This document shows, in pieces, positions 8,701 through 17,435 of a stretch of 64,000 nt of DNA. A program made the position numbers and the translations under genes. This stretch comes from Marinobacter profundi. GTDB lineage: Bacteria; Pseudomonadota; Gammaproteobacteria; Pseudomonadales; Oleiphilaceae. How positions within the stretch are numbered: position 1 is the first letter of the stretch; every line of letters begins with the position of its first letter. Under the pieces are notes generated by a model. That model saw nothing but the letters and a program-made list of their open reading frames with translations. It did not search any database and was not told the origin of the DNA. The DNA lies in contig NZ_KZ319368.1 of assembly GCF_002744715.1 (NCBI RefSeq), positions 496,001 through 560,000 of the forward strand. The letters run 5' to 3'.

Positions 8701-9553
8701 GATTACCCTGCAGGGCGATCTGCCAGTCCTGCAGGGTCAGGGTGACGGGCACAGACTCATGGGGCAGGAACCCGGCGGACGCCAACTCAAGGCGCAGCGG
8801 TACTGCAGGTTCCAGGGGCTGGACCTCGCCGCGGAGCGTTGCAGCCAGGTAGCCCTCACTGCGGGCCTGTACCCGCAGATCCCGGACACTGCCGGAAAGA
8901 TCGGCCACGACTTGCCAGAAATCCCCCGACGGTGGCGGCAGATCGACGGTCAGCGCCAGGTTCACCGGCCAATCCCGACGGGTTTCCAGGGTACCCGAGG
9001 CGGCCACGGTCACGCCCTGCCCCTGGTAGTCCAGGGCGTGAATGGTCCAATCGGCACCCGAGCCAGTGGCGGCAAGGTGCGCCTGGTCCCAGACCGGCGA
9101 CCCGTTGACAGTGAACGGGCCAAGCCGGACATTCCCGATGGTGACCGCCAGCGGCAGAATCAGCGACGGCAGATCGATGGCCGACCGGGGCGTGTCATCT
9201 GGCTCGCCCGGCTGCAGCGTCAGGTCAATGGTGCCAGCCTGGACCTCATCGAGGCAGACTTCGAGACTGAACAGGCAGCTCGGCGACCAGTCCAGCACCG
9301 GTTGTGTCACCTGCAAGCCCACACCATAGCCCTGCCAGCGCAGACTGCCGGCCTGCCAGTGATCCAGCAACGAACCACGGCCATCGGTAACGTCCAGGCC
9401 CGGTACCTGCTCGATCACCCAGGCGGTGCCCGTCTCCGAGCGCAAGGCCAGCAGCGCCCCGGCAATTAGCAGCAGCGGCAACACCACCAGCACCGCCAGG
9501 GTCGCCAGCAGCCACAACTTTATGCGTCCCGCCTGGTTCAGACCCCTGGTCAT
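5759..9553 (-). CDS. tamB: TamB, inner-membrane-anchored translocation/lipid-transport bridge
   Basis: TamB spans the periplasm from the inner membrane to TamA and helps place outer-membrane proteins and transport phospholipids. This 1264-residue protein has one N-terminal membrane anchor (about residues 12-34), a very long run of repeating beta segments typical of AsmA-like/TamB groove proteins, and the C-terminal DUF490 block (QSEALAYVILGRPLRSQGD, then GLTQTSKITQGIGEEFGI) conserved in the family. It ends with an aromatic F. The ATG overlaps the tamA stop by 4 bp, indicating translational coupling. Confidence 0.95.
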   Translation of the reverse strand: MTRGLNQAGRIKLWLLATLAVLVVLPLLLIAGALLALRSETGTAWVIEQVPGLDVTDGRGSLLDHWQAGSLRWQGYGVGLQVTQPVLDWSPSCLFSLEVCLDEVQAGTIDLTLQPGEPDDTPRSAIDLPSLILPLAVTIGNVRLGPFTVNGSPVWDQAHLAATGSGADWTIHALDYQGQGVTVAASGTLETRRDWPVNLALTVDLPPPSGDFWQVVADLSGSVRDLRVQARSEGYLAATLRGEVQPLEPAVPLRLELASAGFLPHESVPVTLTLQDWQIALQGNLDSGFRTRSTARLPATTGPVATTLTGHLTTSGVTDLTLQLAADRTAAAAAGEDGASGPGELRVAGDISWSAGLQADARVAMTGFPWYGLLPDLAAPPVVLETLTGNARYRDGRYDASLQAGVSGPLGDASLASELTGDMASVTLSQLTISSGAGELSGQGELGFAGPLSWQAQLGLDDFNPGFWLPVLESKLSGEIRSEGRLTDPASPELTASWAIDGTWQGKPAAAKGELVAADGSWQLAGAEVTVADNRVTGSGRWGEQLAAALELDLPSPQLFLAGLGGRMNGSLQLSGTPQQPNGEVRLQGRGLEWQDSLAITDLDVTGSLANNRTVEVDVRARQIESAGQQLAELAVKLAGNPADHTLDIRALHDDARVELGFAGALNDAMTAWSGALARGELVVPEQDQQWRLVAPANLDFVMEGAKEGATDGPEGAGPSLTFGAHCWRWQQSSLCADDQILLPQQTLAYRLDQFPTEALAPLMPPGLRWQALINGEFSLAMTPQGPDGELVLSTGAGEVEVLVQGDWQALAYDRLETRVRLEPELATLMVNLAGPELGDFETTVSLDPRSQTRELDGSFRLDGLDLAVANAFVGLDELTGTISGQGRITGPLMKPAVYGELVLADGRVMDPRVPVPFEELVLELELQGYRADLSGRWKSNERGGGTLGGTFDWQQSPTAEVKLKGARVPFAYEPYARLEMAPDLTILFADGDLSVSGRVDVPRGSIEIRELPEQAVAVSEDEVIVGVEREEPAVRALKMDVTVVVGEDEVTFSGFGVTGELEGTLRIGNDMDTRGSLQLVNGHYEAYGQELELRRARLVFVGAVDLPYLDIEAVRKVDTVTAGIRLSGPATAPETEVFSEPPMPQSEALAYVILGRPLRSQGDQGQMSRAALSLGLTQTSKITQGIGEEFGIQNLILEAEGSGEQTSVVASGYITEDLSVRYGVGVFEPITTIAIRYDLGRYFYLEAASGLAASLDIFYTRDF

Positions 9554-11316
9554 AGTTCGGGTCCCATGGAAAAGTGCAGGCGCCAGTCCCCACCGAACTG
9601 CGGGTCCAGGCCCTTGGCGATGTCCAGCCGTAACGGACCGACCGGGCTGACCCAGCGGATACCGGCACCGGCGCCGGACGCCAGCGGATCCAGCAGGTCA
9701 TCAATTGCATTCCCTTCGTCGTAAAACAGCGCCACCCGCCACTGGTCGGCGAACTGGTACTGGTATTCGGCGCTGCCCACCATCAGGTAGCGGCCACCGA
9801 CGGTATTGCCCTCGTCGTCCCGGGGTGACAGGGTTTCGTAGCCGTAACCCCGCACGCTCTGGTCACCACCGGCAAAAAAGCGCAGCGATGGCGGCACGTC
9901 TGCGAAACGGTTGGTGGCCACGCCGCCCAACTGGAAACGGGCGAGGAAACGGTGATTGTCCGCCAGGGTGTACAACCCCCGGGCAATGAAGTTCACATGG
10001 AGAATGTCGGCTTTCGACAACAGACTGCGATGGGCGCCGGTCACATCCACCTGCAGGCGGTATCCGCGGGACGGGTCCAGGGGGGAGTCGGAGTGCAGCC
10101 GGGAATAACCCGCGCCGGGCAACAACAGGCTGCTGGTTTCGGTGGGTTCGGTGCCGATCCGGTAGCGTTCACCCTCCCAACGCAACGACAACACCTGTAG
10201 CCAGCCATTGGACAGCTGGTGCTGCCATTGCTGGCCCAGGGTCAGCAATTCCGATTCCACATCCTCGATGTCTTCCCGCTGATAACCCGCAGTCAGGCGA
10301 ATGGCATCGGTCATCGGCGGATCCAGTGGCAATTCATACCAGGTACTGAGATTCTGGCGCGGGCCGGAAATTTCGGTTTCTGCACCACGACGATGGCCCA
10401 TGGGATTGATCCAGTGTTCCCGCCAGGTCCCACGGAACCGGGGTCCGACGTCGGTGGAAAAACCCACGCCGGCAGACACCGAACGGGGGTCGCGGGCACG
10501 AAGCGTGATGTTCAGCGGAATAACGCCACCCTCTGCCGAAGCTGGCCGGGCATCCAGGTCAACGCTGGCAAAATACCCGCTGTTGGACAGATCATTGTTG
10601 AGCCGGGCGACCTTGTCGGCGTGGTACAGCGTACCGGGCTCAAACGTCACGAAACTGTAGAGCAATTGTGGTTCGAAGCCGGCCGTGCCGGTGAACGTCA
10701 CCATACCCAGGCGATAACGCTCGCCGCTGCGAAACACCAGTAGAATGTCCGCGGTACCCGCGGCCGGATCGACTTTCAATTCCCGGGTAACAAACTCGCC
10801 ATCGAAATAACCCAGCCGCAGGGCGCTGGAGCGGATGGCCTGACGCAGGCTGTTGTACTGGCCATGATGCAGGATATCGCCCTGTGCCGGCTGCTCCGGC
10901 AACTCCGGAAGAAAGTCAGGATCGGAGTCGGCCGCGCCTTCGATACGAACTTCACGGGAACGGATACGTACCGGATCACCGGGCTGCACGGTCAGCACCA
11001 GCTGCGGCAAGTCGTCGGATTCATCGACCTGCCAGTCGATTCCGGGATTGTAATAGCCCAGGGCCCGCAATGCCTGGCGCACCTGATCCTCGGCGGTGGC
11101 GGCGTAGCGTCTCAGGCTGTCGGCACTGCGGCCTTCAACCTTGCCCACAAAGGCTTCGGCATTGTCCTGCAACTGGGGAAAATCCCCTTCCACACGCACC
11201 TCCACCTGCTGCGCCAGGCACAGCGCGGACAAGCTCCAGGCCAGCAGCAACCCGCCAATACGGCTCATCCGGACAGGCAATGCGCCAAACCCGTGGTGGG
11301 ATTTGCCGCCCCTCAT
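9550..11316 (-). CDS. tamA: TamA, outer-membrane translocation/assembly barrel (Omp85 family)
   Basis: 588 residues: a signal peptide (MSRIGGLLLAWSLSALCLA within the first 35 residues), three POTRA-like repeats up to about residue 260, and a C-terminal 16-strand Omp85 barrel including GGDQSVRGYGYETLSPRD (the VRGY/F lid-lock motif) and the final strand LHFSMGPEL. It partners TamB, encoded next with a 4-bp overlap. The start is uncertain: the ATG at 11316 gives 16 extra residues before the signal peptide, while an internal ATG at 11268 would start directly on it; neither has a strong ribosome site. Confidence 0.95.
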   Translation of the reverse strand: MRGGKSHHGFGALPVRMSRIGGLLLAWSLSALCLAQQVEVRVEGDFPQLQDNAEAFVGKVEGRSADSLRRYAATAEDQVRQALRALGYYNPGIDWQVDESDDLPQLVLTVQPGDPVRIRSREVRIEGAADSDPDFLPELPEQPAQGDILHHGQYNSLRQAIRSSALRLGYFDGEFVTRELKVDPAAGTADILLVFRSGERYRLGMVTFTGTAGFEPQLLYSFVTFEPGTLYHADKVARLNNDLSNSGYFASVDLDARPASAEGGVIPLNITLRARDPRSVSAGVGFSTDVGPRFRGTWREHWINPMGHRRGAETEISGPRQNLSTWYELPLDPPMTDAIRLTAGYQREDIEDVESELLTLGQQWQHQLSNGWLQVLSLRWEGERYRIGTEPTETSSLLLPGAGYSRLHSDSPLDPSRGYRLQVDVTGAHRSLLSKADILHVNFIARGLYTLADNHRFLARFQLGGVATNRFADVPPSLRFFAGGDQSVRGYGYETLSPRDDEGNTVGGRYLMVGSAEYQYQFADQWRVALFYDEGNAIDDLLDPLASGAGAGIRWVSPVGPLRLDIAKGLDPQFGGDWRLHFSMGPEL

Positions 11317-11519
11317 TAAACATCACTCGCTTTCAATGGCTCGCTATCCTTTTTACCGACCGTCCCCGCAGCCCTGTTCCCGGGTCACGGAGTGTACCGG
11401 TTGACCCATTCGCCCGCACCTGTTGCCGGCCTTGCCAATGGCTCCGGTTGCCATCACACCCATGATCATCACAACCCTCCCGAGCAACCTGCCTCTGCGA
11501 ACACGAAAGGAGTGTACCC

Positions 11520-12827
11520 ATGACCCGGGACCCCATCGGCCTGGCATTGTCCCTGATGAACCGTGTTGCCGGCCAAGCCTGGCTGGACCGCCTCGGCCTG
11601 CGGCCCGTCGTCGAGAAAACCGCCTACCAGGGCACCCGTGCCGGCTTCCGCACCCTGGCCCTGGCGGGACGCGAGTTCCGTCGGGTCAACGAATGGCTAC
11701 CCAAACAACGACTGCCCGCCAAAGCGCCCGCCGACCTGTTCAACCTTACGCTGGACGAAGACCAGCAGATGATTGTCGACAGTCTGCATCGGTTCGCCCG
11801 TGATACCCTGCGCCCTGCCGCAGCCGCGGCGGACGAGGCGGCCACCATTCCGGCCGGCTTGTTTGCAGCGGCCGCTGAGCTGGGGCTGACCCTGTACGCC
11901 GTGCCCGAGGCATTTGGCGGTGTCGCAGAGACCGCCTCACCGGTTACCAGCGTACTGATCGCCGAACAACTGGCCTGGGGCGACATGGGCCTGGCCTCCG
12001 CCCTGCTCGCTCCCTTTAGCGTAGCTCAGGCGATTACCCGGTGGGGCAGCGGCGAACAACAATCCCGCTACCTGCCGGCATTCTGCGAGGAATCCCCGCC
12101 ACTGGCCACCATCGCCATTGATGAGCCCACCCCGCTGTTTGATCCGCTGAAACCTGCGACCTCCGCCACCGTGACAGGTTCCGGCTATTGCCTCAACGGC
12201 TTCAAGTCCGGAGTAGTCCTCGGGGCGGAGAGCGATCTGATCCTGGTGGCCGCCGAACTCCACGGCCGGCCACGGCTGTTCCTGGTGGAAACGGCGGGCA
12301 CCGATGGCATCCGGGTCAAGCCCGACCCGGCCATGGGCCTGCGGGCCGCCAAACTGGCCCGACTGGAGTTCAAAGACCTCCGGTTACCGGCCGATGCATT
12401 ACTGGGCGGTGACGATTTCGATTATCAGGCCATGCTCGACCTCGGAACATTGCTGCGGTGTGGTCTCGCCATCGGTAGCGCCCAGGCGGTGCTGGACTAC
12501 GTCATTCCCTACTGTAATGAACGGGAAGCCTTTGGCGAACCCATCAGTCATCGCCAGTCCGTCGCCTTCATGATCAGCGACCTGGCGATCGAAACCGACA
12601 GCATGCGACTGCTGACCTGGCGGGCCGCAGCCCGCGCCGAAACCGGCCAGTCCTTCCACCGGGAAGCCTGCCTGGCCCACCTGCTGTGCAGCGAGAAGGC
12701 GGTGGCGGCAGGCAGTCATGGCGTCCAGCTGCTGGGCGGCCATGGATTTGTCCGGGAACACCCGGTAGAGCGCTGGTACCGGGACCTGCGATCGGTCGCC
12801 ACCCTTTACGGCGGCGTCCACGCCTGA
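11520..12827 (+). CDS. Acyl-CoA dehydrogenase-like protein lacking the catalytic base
   Basis: A 435-residue ACAD-fold protein with N-terminal helical, middle beta and C-terminal helical domains (HSHGVQLLGGHGFVREHPVE is the conserved C-terminal block). Where active members such as MCAD have Y-E-G with the catalytic Glu, this protein ends RSVATLYGGVHA: Gly replaces the Glu and the chain stops there. The middle domain also lacks the usual T.P.AGSD motif, showing DEPTPLFDP instead. An AAAGGAG precedes the ATG. It is 19 bp before a second, intact ACAD gene, which suggests a heteromeric enzyme with one inactive subunit (inference). Confidence 0.85.
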   Translation: MTRDPIGLALSLMNRVAGQAWLDRLGLRPVVEKTAYQGTRAGFRTLALAGREFRRVNEWLPKQRLPAKAPADLFNLTLDEDQQMIVDSLHRFARDTLRPAAAAADEAATIPAGLFAAAAELGLTLYAVPEAFGGVAETASPVTSVLIAEQLAWGDMGLASALLAPFSVAQAITRWGSGEQQSRYLPAFCEESPPLATIAIDEPTPLFDPLKPATSATVTGSGYCLNGFKSGVVLGAESDLILVAAELHGRPRLFLVETAGTDGIRVKPDPAMGLRAAKLARLEFKDLRLPADALLGGDDFDYQAMLDLGTLLRCGLAIGSAQAVLDYVIPYCNEREAFGEPISHRQSVAFMISDLAIETDSMRLLTWRAAARAETGQSFHREACLAHLLCSEKAVAAGSHGVQLLGGHGFVREHPVERWYRDLRSVATLYGGVHA

Positions 12828-12846
12828 GCCCCGAGGAGAAACCATC

Positions 12847-14055
12847 ATGTATCTGGAAATCCCCCGCAAGTTCGGTGCCATTGTCCACCAGGCACAACAG
12901 GTTGCCCGGTCGGTGTTCCGGCCCATCTCCCGAAAATATGACCTGGCGGAACATGCCTACCCGCAGGAACTGGACATGTTCGCCGCCATCATGGACGGCA
13001 TGAACGACGGCGCCGCCGACGGTGGTGCCGGCGCCGGCAAACTGGCCCGCTCCGGTGGCAAGCCCAGTGAAGGCAACGTCAACGGCACCAACATGAAAAC
13101 CGTACTCGGGCTGACCGAGCTTTGCTGGGGCGACGTCGGCCTGGCACTGTCCATTCCCCGCCAGGGGCTGGGGAACAGCGCCATTGCCGCCGTCGCCAGT
13201 GAAGCGCAGCTGGCACGGCTTGGCAACACCTGGGCGGCCATGGCCATCACCGAACCCGGCGCCGGTTCCGACTCCGCCGCCATCCGCACCACGGCGACCC
13301 TGGACGGCGATCACTACGTGATCAACGGTGAGAAAATCTATGTCACCGCCGGTGAGCGCGCCAACGCAGTGGTGGTCTGGGCGACTCTCGACCGGAGCAA
13401 GGGCCGGGCCGCCATCAAATCCTTTGTGGTCGAAAAAGGCACGCCGGGAATGGCCGTAGTACGGCTCGAGAAGAAACTCGGCATTCGTGCGTCAGACACC
13501 GCGGCCATCCGCTTCGACAACTGCCGTGTACCGAAGGAAAATCTGCTCGGAGACCCGGAAATCAGCGTCGACAAGGGCTTCGCCGGGGCGATGCAAACCT
13601 TTGACAATACCCGCCCGGTGGTTGCGGGCATGGCCATTGGCCTGGCCCGTGCAGCACTGGAGAAAACCCGTGAGCTGCTGGCCCCCGTGGGCCTCGAACC
13701 GGACTATCAGCTTCAGACTTGGCAACAGCCCGCCGTGATACGCGAACTCCAGTTGCTGGAAGCGGAACTCGAAGCCGCCCGCCTGCTCACGCTGCGGGCA
13801 GCCTGGATGGCAGACAACGGCCAGCCCAACTCGAAGGAAGCCTCCATGGCCAAGGCCAAAGCGGGCCGGGTCGGTAACGCCATAACCCTGCGCTGCGTCG
13901 AGCTGTGCGGCAGCCTGGGTTACGGCGAAACCGAGTTGCTGGAGAAATGGGCACGGGATTCGAAGATCCTCGATATTTTTGAGGGTACCCAGCAGATCCA
14001 GCTCCTGATCATTGCCCGCAGGCTCCTGGGCAAGTCGTCGTCAGAGCTCAAATAA
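12847..14055 (+). CDS. Acyl-CoA dehydrogenase (catalytically complete)
   Basis: 402 residues with all ACAD landmarks: AMAITEPGAGSDSAAI for flavin/substrate binding, GIRASDTAAIRFDNCRVP before the C-terminal domain, and ILDIFEGTQQIQ holding the catalytic Glu. It would oxidise acyl-CoA to enoyl-CoA with FAD, passing electrons to ETF. Substrate chain type cannot be told from sequence. GAGGAGA lies upstream of the ATG. The gene follows a degenerate paralogue and is followed by a membrane protein and an amidase on the same strand. Confidence 0.92.
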   Translation: MYLEIPRKFGAIVHQAQQVARSVFRPISRKYDLAEHAYPQELDMFAAIMDGMNDGAADGGAGAGKLARSGGKPSEGNVNGTNMKTVLGLTELCWGDVGLALSIPRQGLGNSAIAAVASEAQLARLGNTWAAMAITEPGAGSDSAAIRTTATLDGDHYVINGEKIYVTAGERANAVVVWATLDRSKGRAAIKSFVVEKGTPGMAVVRLEKKLGIRASDTAAIRFDNCRVPKENLLGDPEISVDKGFAGAMQTFDNTRPVVAGMAIGLARAALEKTRELLAPVGLEPDYQLQTWQQPAVIRELQLLEAELEAARLLTLRAAWMADNGQPNSKEASMAKAKAGRVGNAITLRCVELCGSLGYGETELLEKWARDSKILDIFEGTQQIQLLIIARRLLGKSSSELK

Positions 14056-14061
14056 GCTACT

Positions 14062-14090
14062 CTGTCAGGGACTTACATAGCCCCTGACAG
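14062..14090. repeat. 9-bp inverted repeat between acyl-CoA dehydrogenase and the next gene
   Basis: CTGTCAGGG and CCCTGACAG flank an 11-nt loop. There is no T-run, so it would be at most a weak or Rho-assisted terminator or an mRNA-stability hairpin in the 51-bp gap. Confidence 0.4.
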
Positions 14091-14106
14091 GTAACTGGGT
14101 AACCGA

Positions 14107-15111
14107 ATGCTGCACATCAACCGCGAAAACCTGAGAAAAAGCCATCAGCTGATCTGGTTCACTATCGACTTCGTGATGCTGGGCCTGCTGATGATCAACA
14201 TGGCCCTCATCATTTTCGATTCGATCTACAGTTTTGCCGCGGTCGAGAACCTGCTGGCCGAGCATGCCGGCGCCCTGCGGGACTTCTATCACCCGATCCA
14301 TGAAAATTTCATCTTCTACGACCTGATCTTCGTCAGCATCTTCCTCGCCGAGTTCGTGCTGCGCTGGGGCTATGCCATCAAAGCCAGCATCTACGACCGC
14401 TGGTACTTCTACCCGTTTATTCACTGGTATGACCTGGTGGGCTGCATCCCGGTCGGCAGCCTGCGCTTCCTGCGGATCCTGCGGGTCATTTCCATCATCT
14501 ATCGCCTGCACCAGTACAAGATCATCGACGTTACCCAGACCCGGCTCTACCGGTTTTTCAACTTCTACTACGAAGCCTTTATGGAGGAGCTGTCAGACCG
14601 CATCGTGCTCAAGGTATTGTCCGGGGTTCAGCAAGAGGTCAGGCGTGGTTCACCGCTGTTTGAACGCATCCAGAATGACATCCTGCACCCCCGCCGGGCG
14701 ATGCTCACCGACTGGATATCCGAACGGGTGGCCCAGGCCGCGCGGCAAGGCTATGTCCCGAAACGGGGCGCCTTGCGCAGTTACCTGGAAGACCGGGTCG
14801 ACGTCGCCCTCAAGGAAAATCTCGAATTGTCACGCCTGCGCCTGCTACCGGTAGTCGGCCCCACCATCCAGGAGACGCTGGAGGAAGCGGTCGGCGACAT
14901 TGTTGCCAACGTGATCCATCAGATTCTGGAAGACCTGGCCTCGGCGTCCAACCATGCCTTTATTGAAGATATCGTCGATGTCTTCCTGCCAACACCGACC
15001 GCCGAAGGCGAACCCGAAGAACAGAACGAAGCCCTGATCCAGCTGATCATCGAAGTCATCGATGCCATCAAGGGACAGGTACGGGTCAAATACTGGAGAG
15101 AACAACTGTGA
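14107..15111 (+). CDS. Voltage-sensor-like membrane protein without a pore domain
   Basis: 334 residues. Four membrane segments lie in the first ~135 residues: S1-like (about 14-40), S2-like with FLAEFVLRW (about 68-90), S3-like with HWYDLVGCIPV, and S4-like LRFLRILRVISIIYRL with Arg every third residue. The acidic residues in S2 and S3 match the charge-transfer centre of voltage-sensor domains. No S5-P-loop-S6 follows; the remaining ~200 residues are soluble, helical and acid-ended. Databases may label it an ion transporter. Its 3' end overlaps the amidase start by 4 bp. Function is unknown. Confidence 0.65.
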   Translation: MLHINRENLRKSHQLIWFTIDFVMLGLLMINMALIIFDSIYSFAAVENLLAEHAGALRDFYHPIHENFIFYDLIFVSIFLAEFVLRWGYAIKASIYDRWYFYPFIHWYDLVGCIPVGSLRFLRILRVISIIYRLHQYKIIDVTQTRLYRFFNFYYEAFMEELSDRIVLKVLSGVQQEVRRGSPLFERIQNDILHPRRAMLTDWISERVAQAARQGYVPKRGALRSYLEDRVDVALKENLELSRLRLLPVVGPTIQETLEEAVGDIVANVIHQILEDLASASNHAFIEDIVDVFLPTPTAEGEPEEQNEALIQLIIEVIDAIKGQVRVKYWREQL

Positions 15112-16589
15112 CCGATCAACCTCTGCATTACCGTTCTGCCCGCCAATTGCTGACGGCTCTGGCGAGCGGCGAACTTACCAGTGAAGCCCTGGTAGCCACC
15201 CTGTTCGAACGGTTTGACCGGCACAACGGTGACGTCAACGCAGTCGTGACTCTGGACCGGGACGGCGCGCTGGCCAGGGCCCGGCGGGCAGACGAACTGA
15301 GGGCCGCCGGTGACCTGATCGGCCCGCTCCACGGCCTGCCACTGACCCTGAAAGACACCTGGGAAGTGGCGGGCATGGCCTGTACCGCCGGCGCCCCGGC
15401 GATGGCAGACTACCATCCACACCACCATGCCGATATCGCGCAGTGGCTGGAAGACGCCGGCGCCATCATCATCGGCAAGACCAACGTGCCGCTGTACGCC
15501 ATGGATATCCAGAGCTACAACAAGCTGTTTGGCGTCACCACCAACCCCTACAACCGCGATCACACCTCCGGCGGCTCCTCTGGCGGTGCCGCTGCCGCCC
15601 TGGCCGCGGGCCTGACACCACTGGAAGTGGGCAGTGACCTGGCAGGTTCAATACGCACACCTGCCCACTTTTGCGGGGTGTTCGGCCATAAGCCGACCCG
15701 GGACCTGGTCTCGATGCGTGGTCACATTCCCGGCCCGCCCGGTACCCTGAGCCAGCCTGACCTGGTGGAAGGCGGCCCGCTCGCCCGGACAGCGGACGAT
15801 CTGGAACTGCTGCTCAACGTCATCGCCGGGCCCCGGCCACTGGAAAGCCGCAGCTGGCAGCTGGCCATGGCACCGTCCAGGCTGGGCGCCCTTAACGAAG
15901 CCCGGGTTGGCCTCTGGCTGGAAGACCCGCTGTGCCCGGTCGACCATGAACTGGTCGAGGGTTACCGGAACTTCGCCGCCAAACTGGAACAACAGGGCGC
16001 CCTGGTGGCGGAGGCCCGCCACCCGTTACTCGACATGGCGCATATTCTGCCGGCGTACTTCAACCTGCTGGGCAGCCTGATCAGTGCCTCGCTGACTCCG
16101 GCCCAGCGGCGCCAGATGGCCTGGATCGGTCGCCTTGAACCCCTGCTCCGCCGCCTCGCCCCGATGACCCACGGTGTCCGCGACTACGCCCGTGCCGTCA
16201 ACCAGCCGGTGCACCAGTGGCTGAGCTGGAACGAAACCCGGGAGAAAATGCGCGGGCAGATTGACGAGCTGTTCCAGGAATTCGACGTCCTGCTGACCCC
16301 GATTACCCCGACAACCGCGATCCGCCATGACCACAGTCATCCTCCCACCAAGCGGACCATCATGGTCAACGGCCGGAAGCGCGCCTATATGGATCAGTTC
16401 TGCTGGATTGCCCTGGCCACCCTGCTGGGACTGCCGGCGACTTCGGTGCCGGTGGGCCGCAGCCGGGAGGGCCTGCCCTACAGTATCCAGGTAATCGGCG
16501 CACCCGGCATGGACCTGACTACGATCGGCTTCGCCAGCTTACTCGAAAAGGCAGGACTGGCCGGATTCCACCCGCCGGAAGGCTTCTGA
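15108..16589 (+). CDS. Amidase-signature family hydrolase
   Basis: 493 residues of the amidase signature family, cytoplasmic enzymes that hydrolyse C-N amide bonds. The Lys of the Ser-cisSer-Lys triad is in LPLTLKDTWEV; the Gly/Ser-rich core GGSSGGAAAALAAGL and the nucleophile region VGSDLAGSIRTPAHFCG follow. The start is the GTG at 15108, overlapping the previous stop (GTGA) and preceded by GGAGAG. Translational coupling to the membrane protein suggests a joint transcript with the acyl-CoA dehydrogenases. The natural substrate is unknown; it lacks the GatA partner genes, so it is unlikely to be a tRNA amidotransferase. Confidence 0.92.
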   Translation: MTDQPLHYRSARQLLTALASGELTSEALVATLFERFDRHNGDVNAVVTLDRDGALARARRADELRAAGDLIGPLHGLPLTLKDTWEVAGMACTAGAPAMADYHPHHHADIAQWLEDAGAIIIGKTNVPLYAMDIQSYNKLFGVTTNPYNRDHTSGGSSGGAAAALAAGLTPLEVGSDLAGSIRTPAHFCGVFGHKPTRDLVSMRGHIPGPPGTLSQPDLVEGGPLARTADDLELLLNVIAGPRPLESRSWQLAMAPSRLGALNEARVGLWLEDPLCPVDHELVEGYRNFAAKLEQQGALVAEARHPLLDMAHILPAYFNLLGSLISASLTPAQRRQMAWIGRLEPLLRRLAPMTHGVRDYARAVNQPVHQWLSWNETREKMRGQIDELFQEFDVLLTPITPTTAIRHDHSHPPTKRTIMVNGRKRAYMDQFCWIALATLLGLPATSVPVGRSREGLPYSIQVIGAPGMDLTTIGFASLLEKAGLAGFHPPEGF

Positions 16590-16606
16590 ACGGCCTACTC
16601 CCGGGA

Positions 16607-17224
16607 TCACTGCCAGCGGGCCTGGGAGTAACTGAACACCGGTAACGACACCTTCCAGCGAATGGCACACATCCGCAGCAGCAGGCCGAGGCTGAACGCC
16701 GCCAACAGGGTGATGTCGTCATCGATACCCTCGCGCAGCAGGAACAGGTACACCAGGGCGACCACCAGCGACACACTGGCATAGAGCTCATGGCGCAGTA
16801 CCTGGGGGGTGCGGTTACACATCAGATCCCGCAGGATACCGCCAAAGATGCCGGTGGTGATGCCGGACATCACAATTACCGGTGTCTGGTAGCCGAGATT
16901 GAGCGCCACGTTGCAGCCGATTACCGTGAAGGCCACCAGGCCAATGGCATCCAGCACCAGAAACAGCTGGTGCAGGTGTCGCATGAAGCGCGCAATAACA
17001 ATGGTCACCAGGCCACCGGTGATGGTGAGGTAGATATAGCTGGAATGCTGAGTCCAGGTTACCGGGAAGTTACCCAGTAGAATATCCCGTACGGTACCGC
17101 CACCAAGGGCGGTCAGAAAGGCGATAACAGCGACCCCGAAGAGATCCATGTTGCGTCGCCCGGCAGCAAGCGCTCCGGACATGGCTTCGGCCGTAATGGC
17201 AATCAGATAGATAGAGGTCAGCAC
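16607..17224 (-). CDS. TRIC / UPF0126 family membrane protein (glycine transporter family)
   Basis: A 205-residue membrane protein with about seven hydrophobic segments arranged as two related halves. GGGTVRDILLGNFPVTW in the first half and GGILRDLMCNRTPQVL in the second are the paired family motifs (YicG/UPF0126, PF03458). Pfam relatives are described as glycine transporters or trimeric cation channels. The start is a GTG at 17224 with AGGAGT 5 nt upstream. A tandem glycine riboswitch precedes it, so a role in glycine movement is likely. It converges on the amidase gene 17 bp away. Confidence 0.9.
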   Translation of the reverse strand: MLTSIYLIAITAEAMSGALAAGRRNMDLFGVAVIAFLTALGGGTVRDILLGNFPVTWTQHSSYIYLTITGGLVTIVIARFMRHLHQLFLVLDAIGLVAFTVIGCNVALNLGYQTPVIVMSGITTGIFGGILRDLMCNRTPQVLRHELYASVSLVVALVYLFLLREGIDDDITLLAAFSLGLLLRMCAIRWKVSLPVFSYSQARWQ

Positions 17225-17247
17225 ACAGGACTCCTGCGTTCATGCGG

Positions 17248-17430
17248 CCTCTCCCCCTGTCCCTGATACCTGAGAGTTTACAGGGAAACCCCTGCTTGCC
17301 CCTTCGGTGGACTGCGCGGGCAGTCTCTCTCCAGTCGGCTGTTGATGATAGGTCGCAGTACATGAGCCTGAGCGTTTATGGGAGTTTGCGCCTTCGGCGG
17401 GGTGCACGGGCACCCTCTCTCCTGCGAGGT
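17248..17430 (-). promoter_or_regulatory. Tandem glycine riboswitch
   Basis: Read on the minus strand, the leader contains two aptamer-like units. The first has GCAGGAGAGAGGG, then CGCCGAAGGCGCAA and ACGCTCAGGC. The second has CTGGAGAGAGAC, then CACCGAAGGGGCAAGCAGGG and AACTCTCAGGTA. The order GGAGAGA - CCGAAGG - CTCAGG, repeated twice with a short linker, is the hallmark of the cooperative glycine riboswitch. It lies 24 nt before the GTG of the TRIC-family gene. It probably activates expression when glycine is high, but no separate terminator is obvious, so control could be at translation. Confidence 0.9.
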
Positions 17431-17435
17431 GGCGG

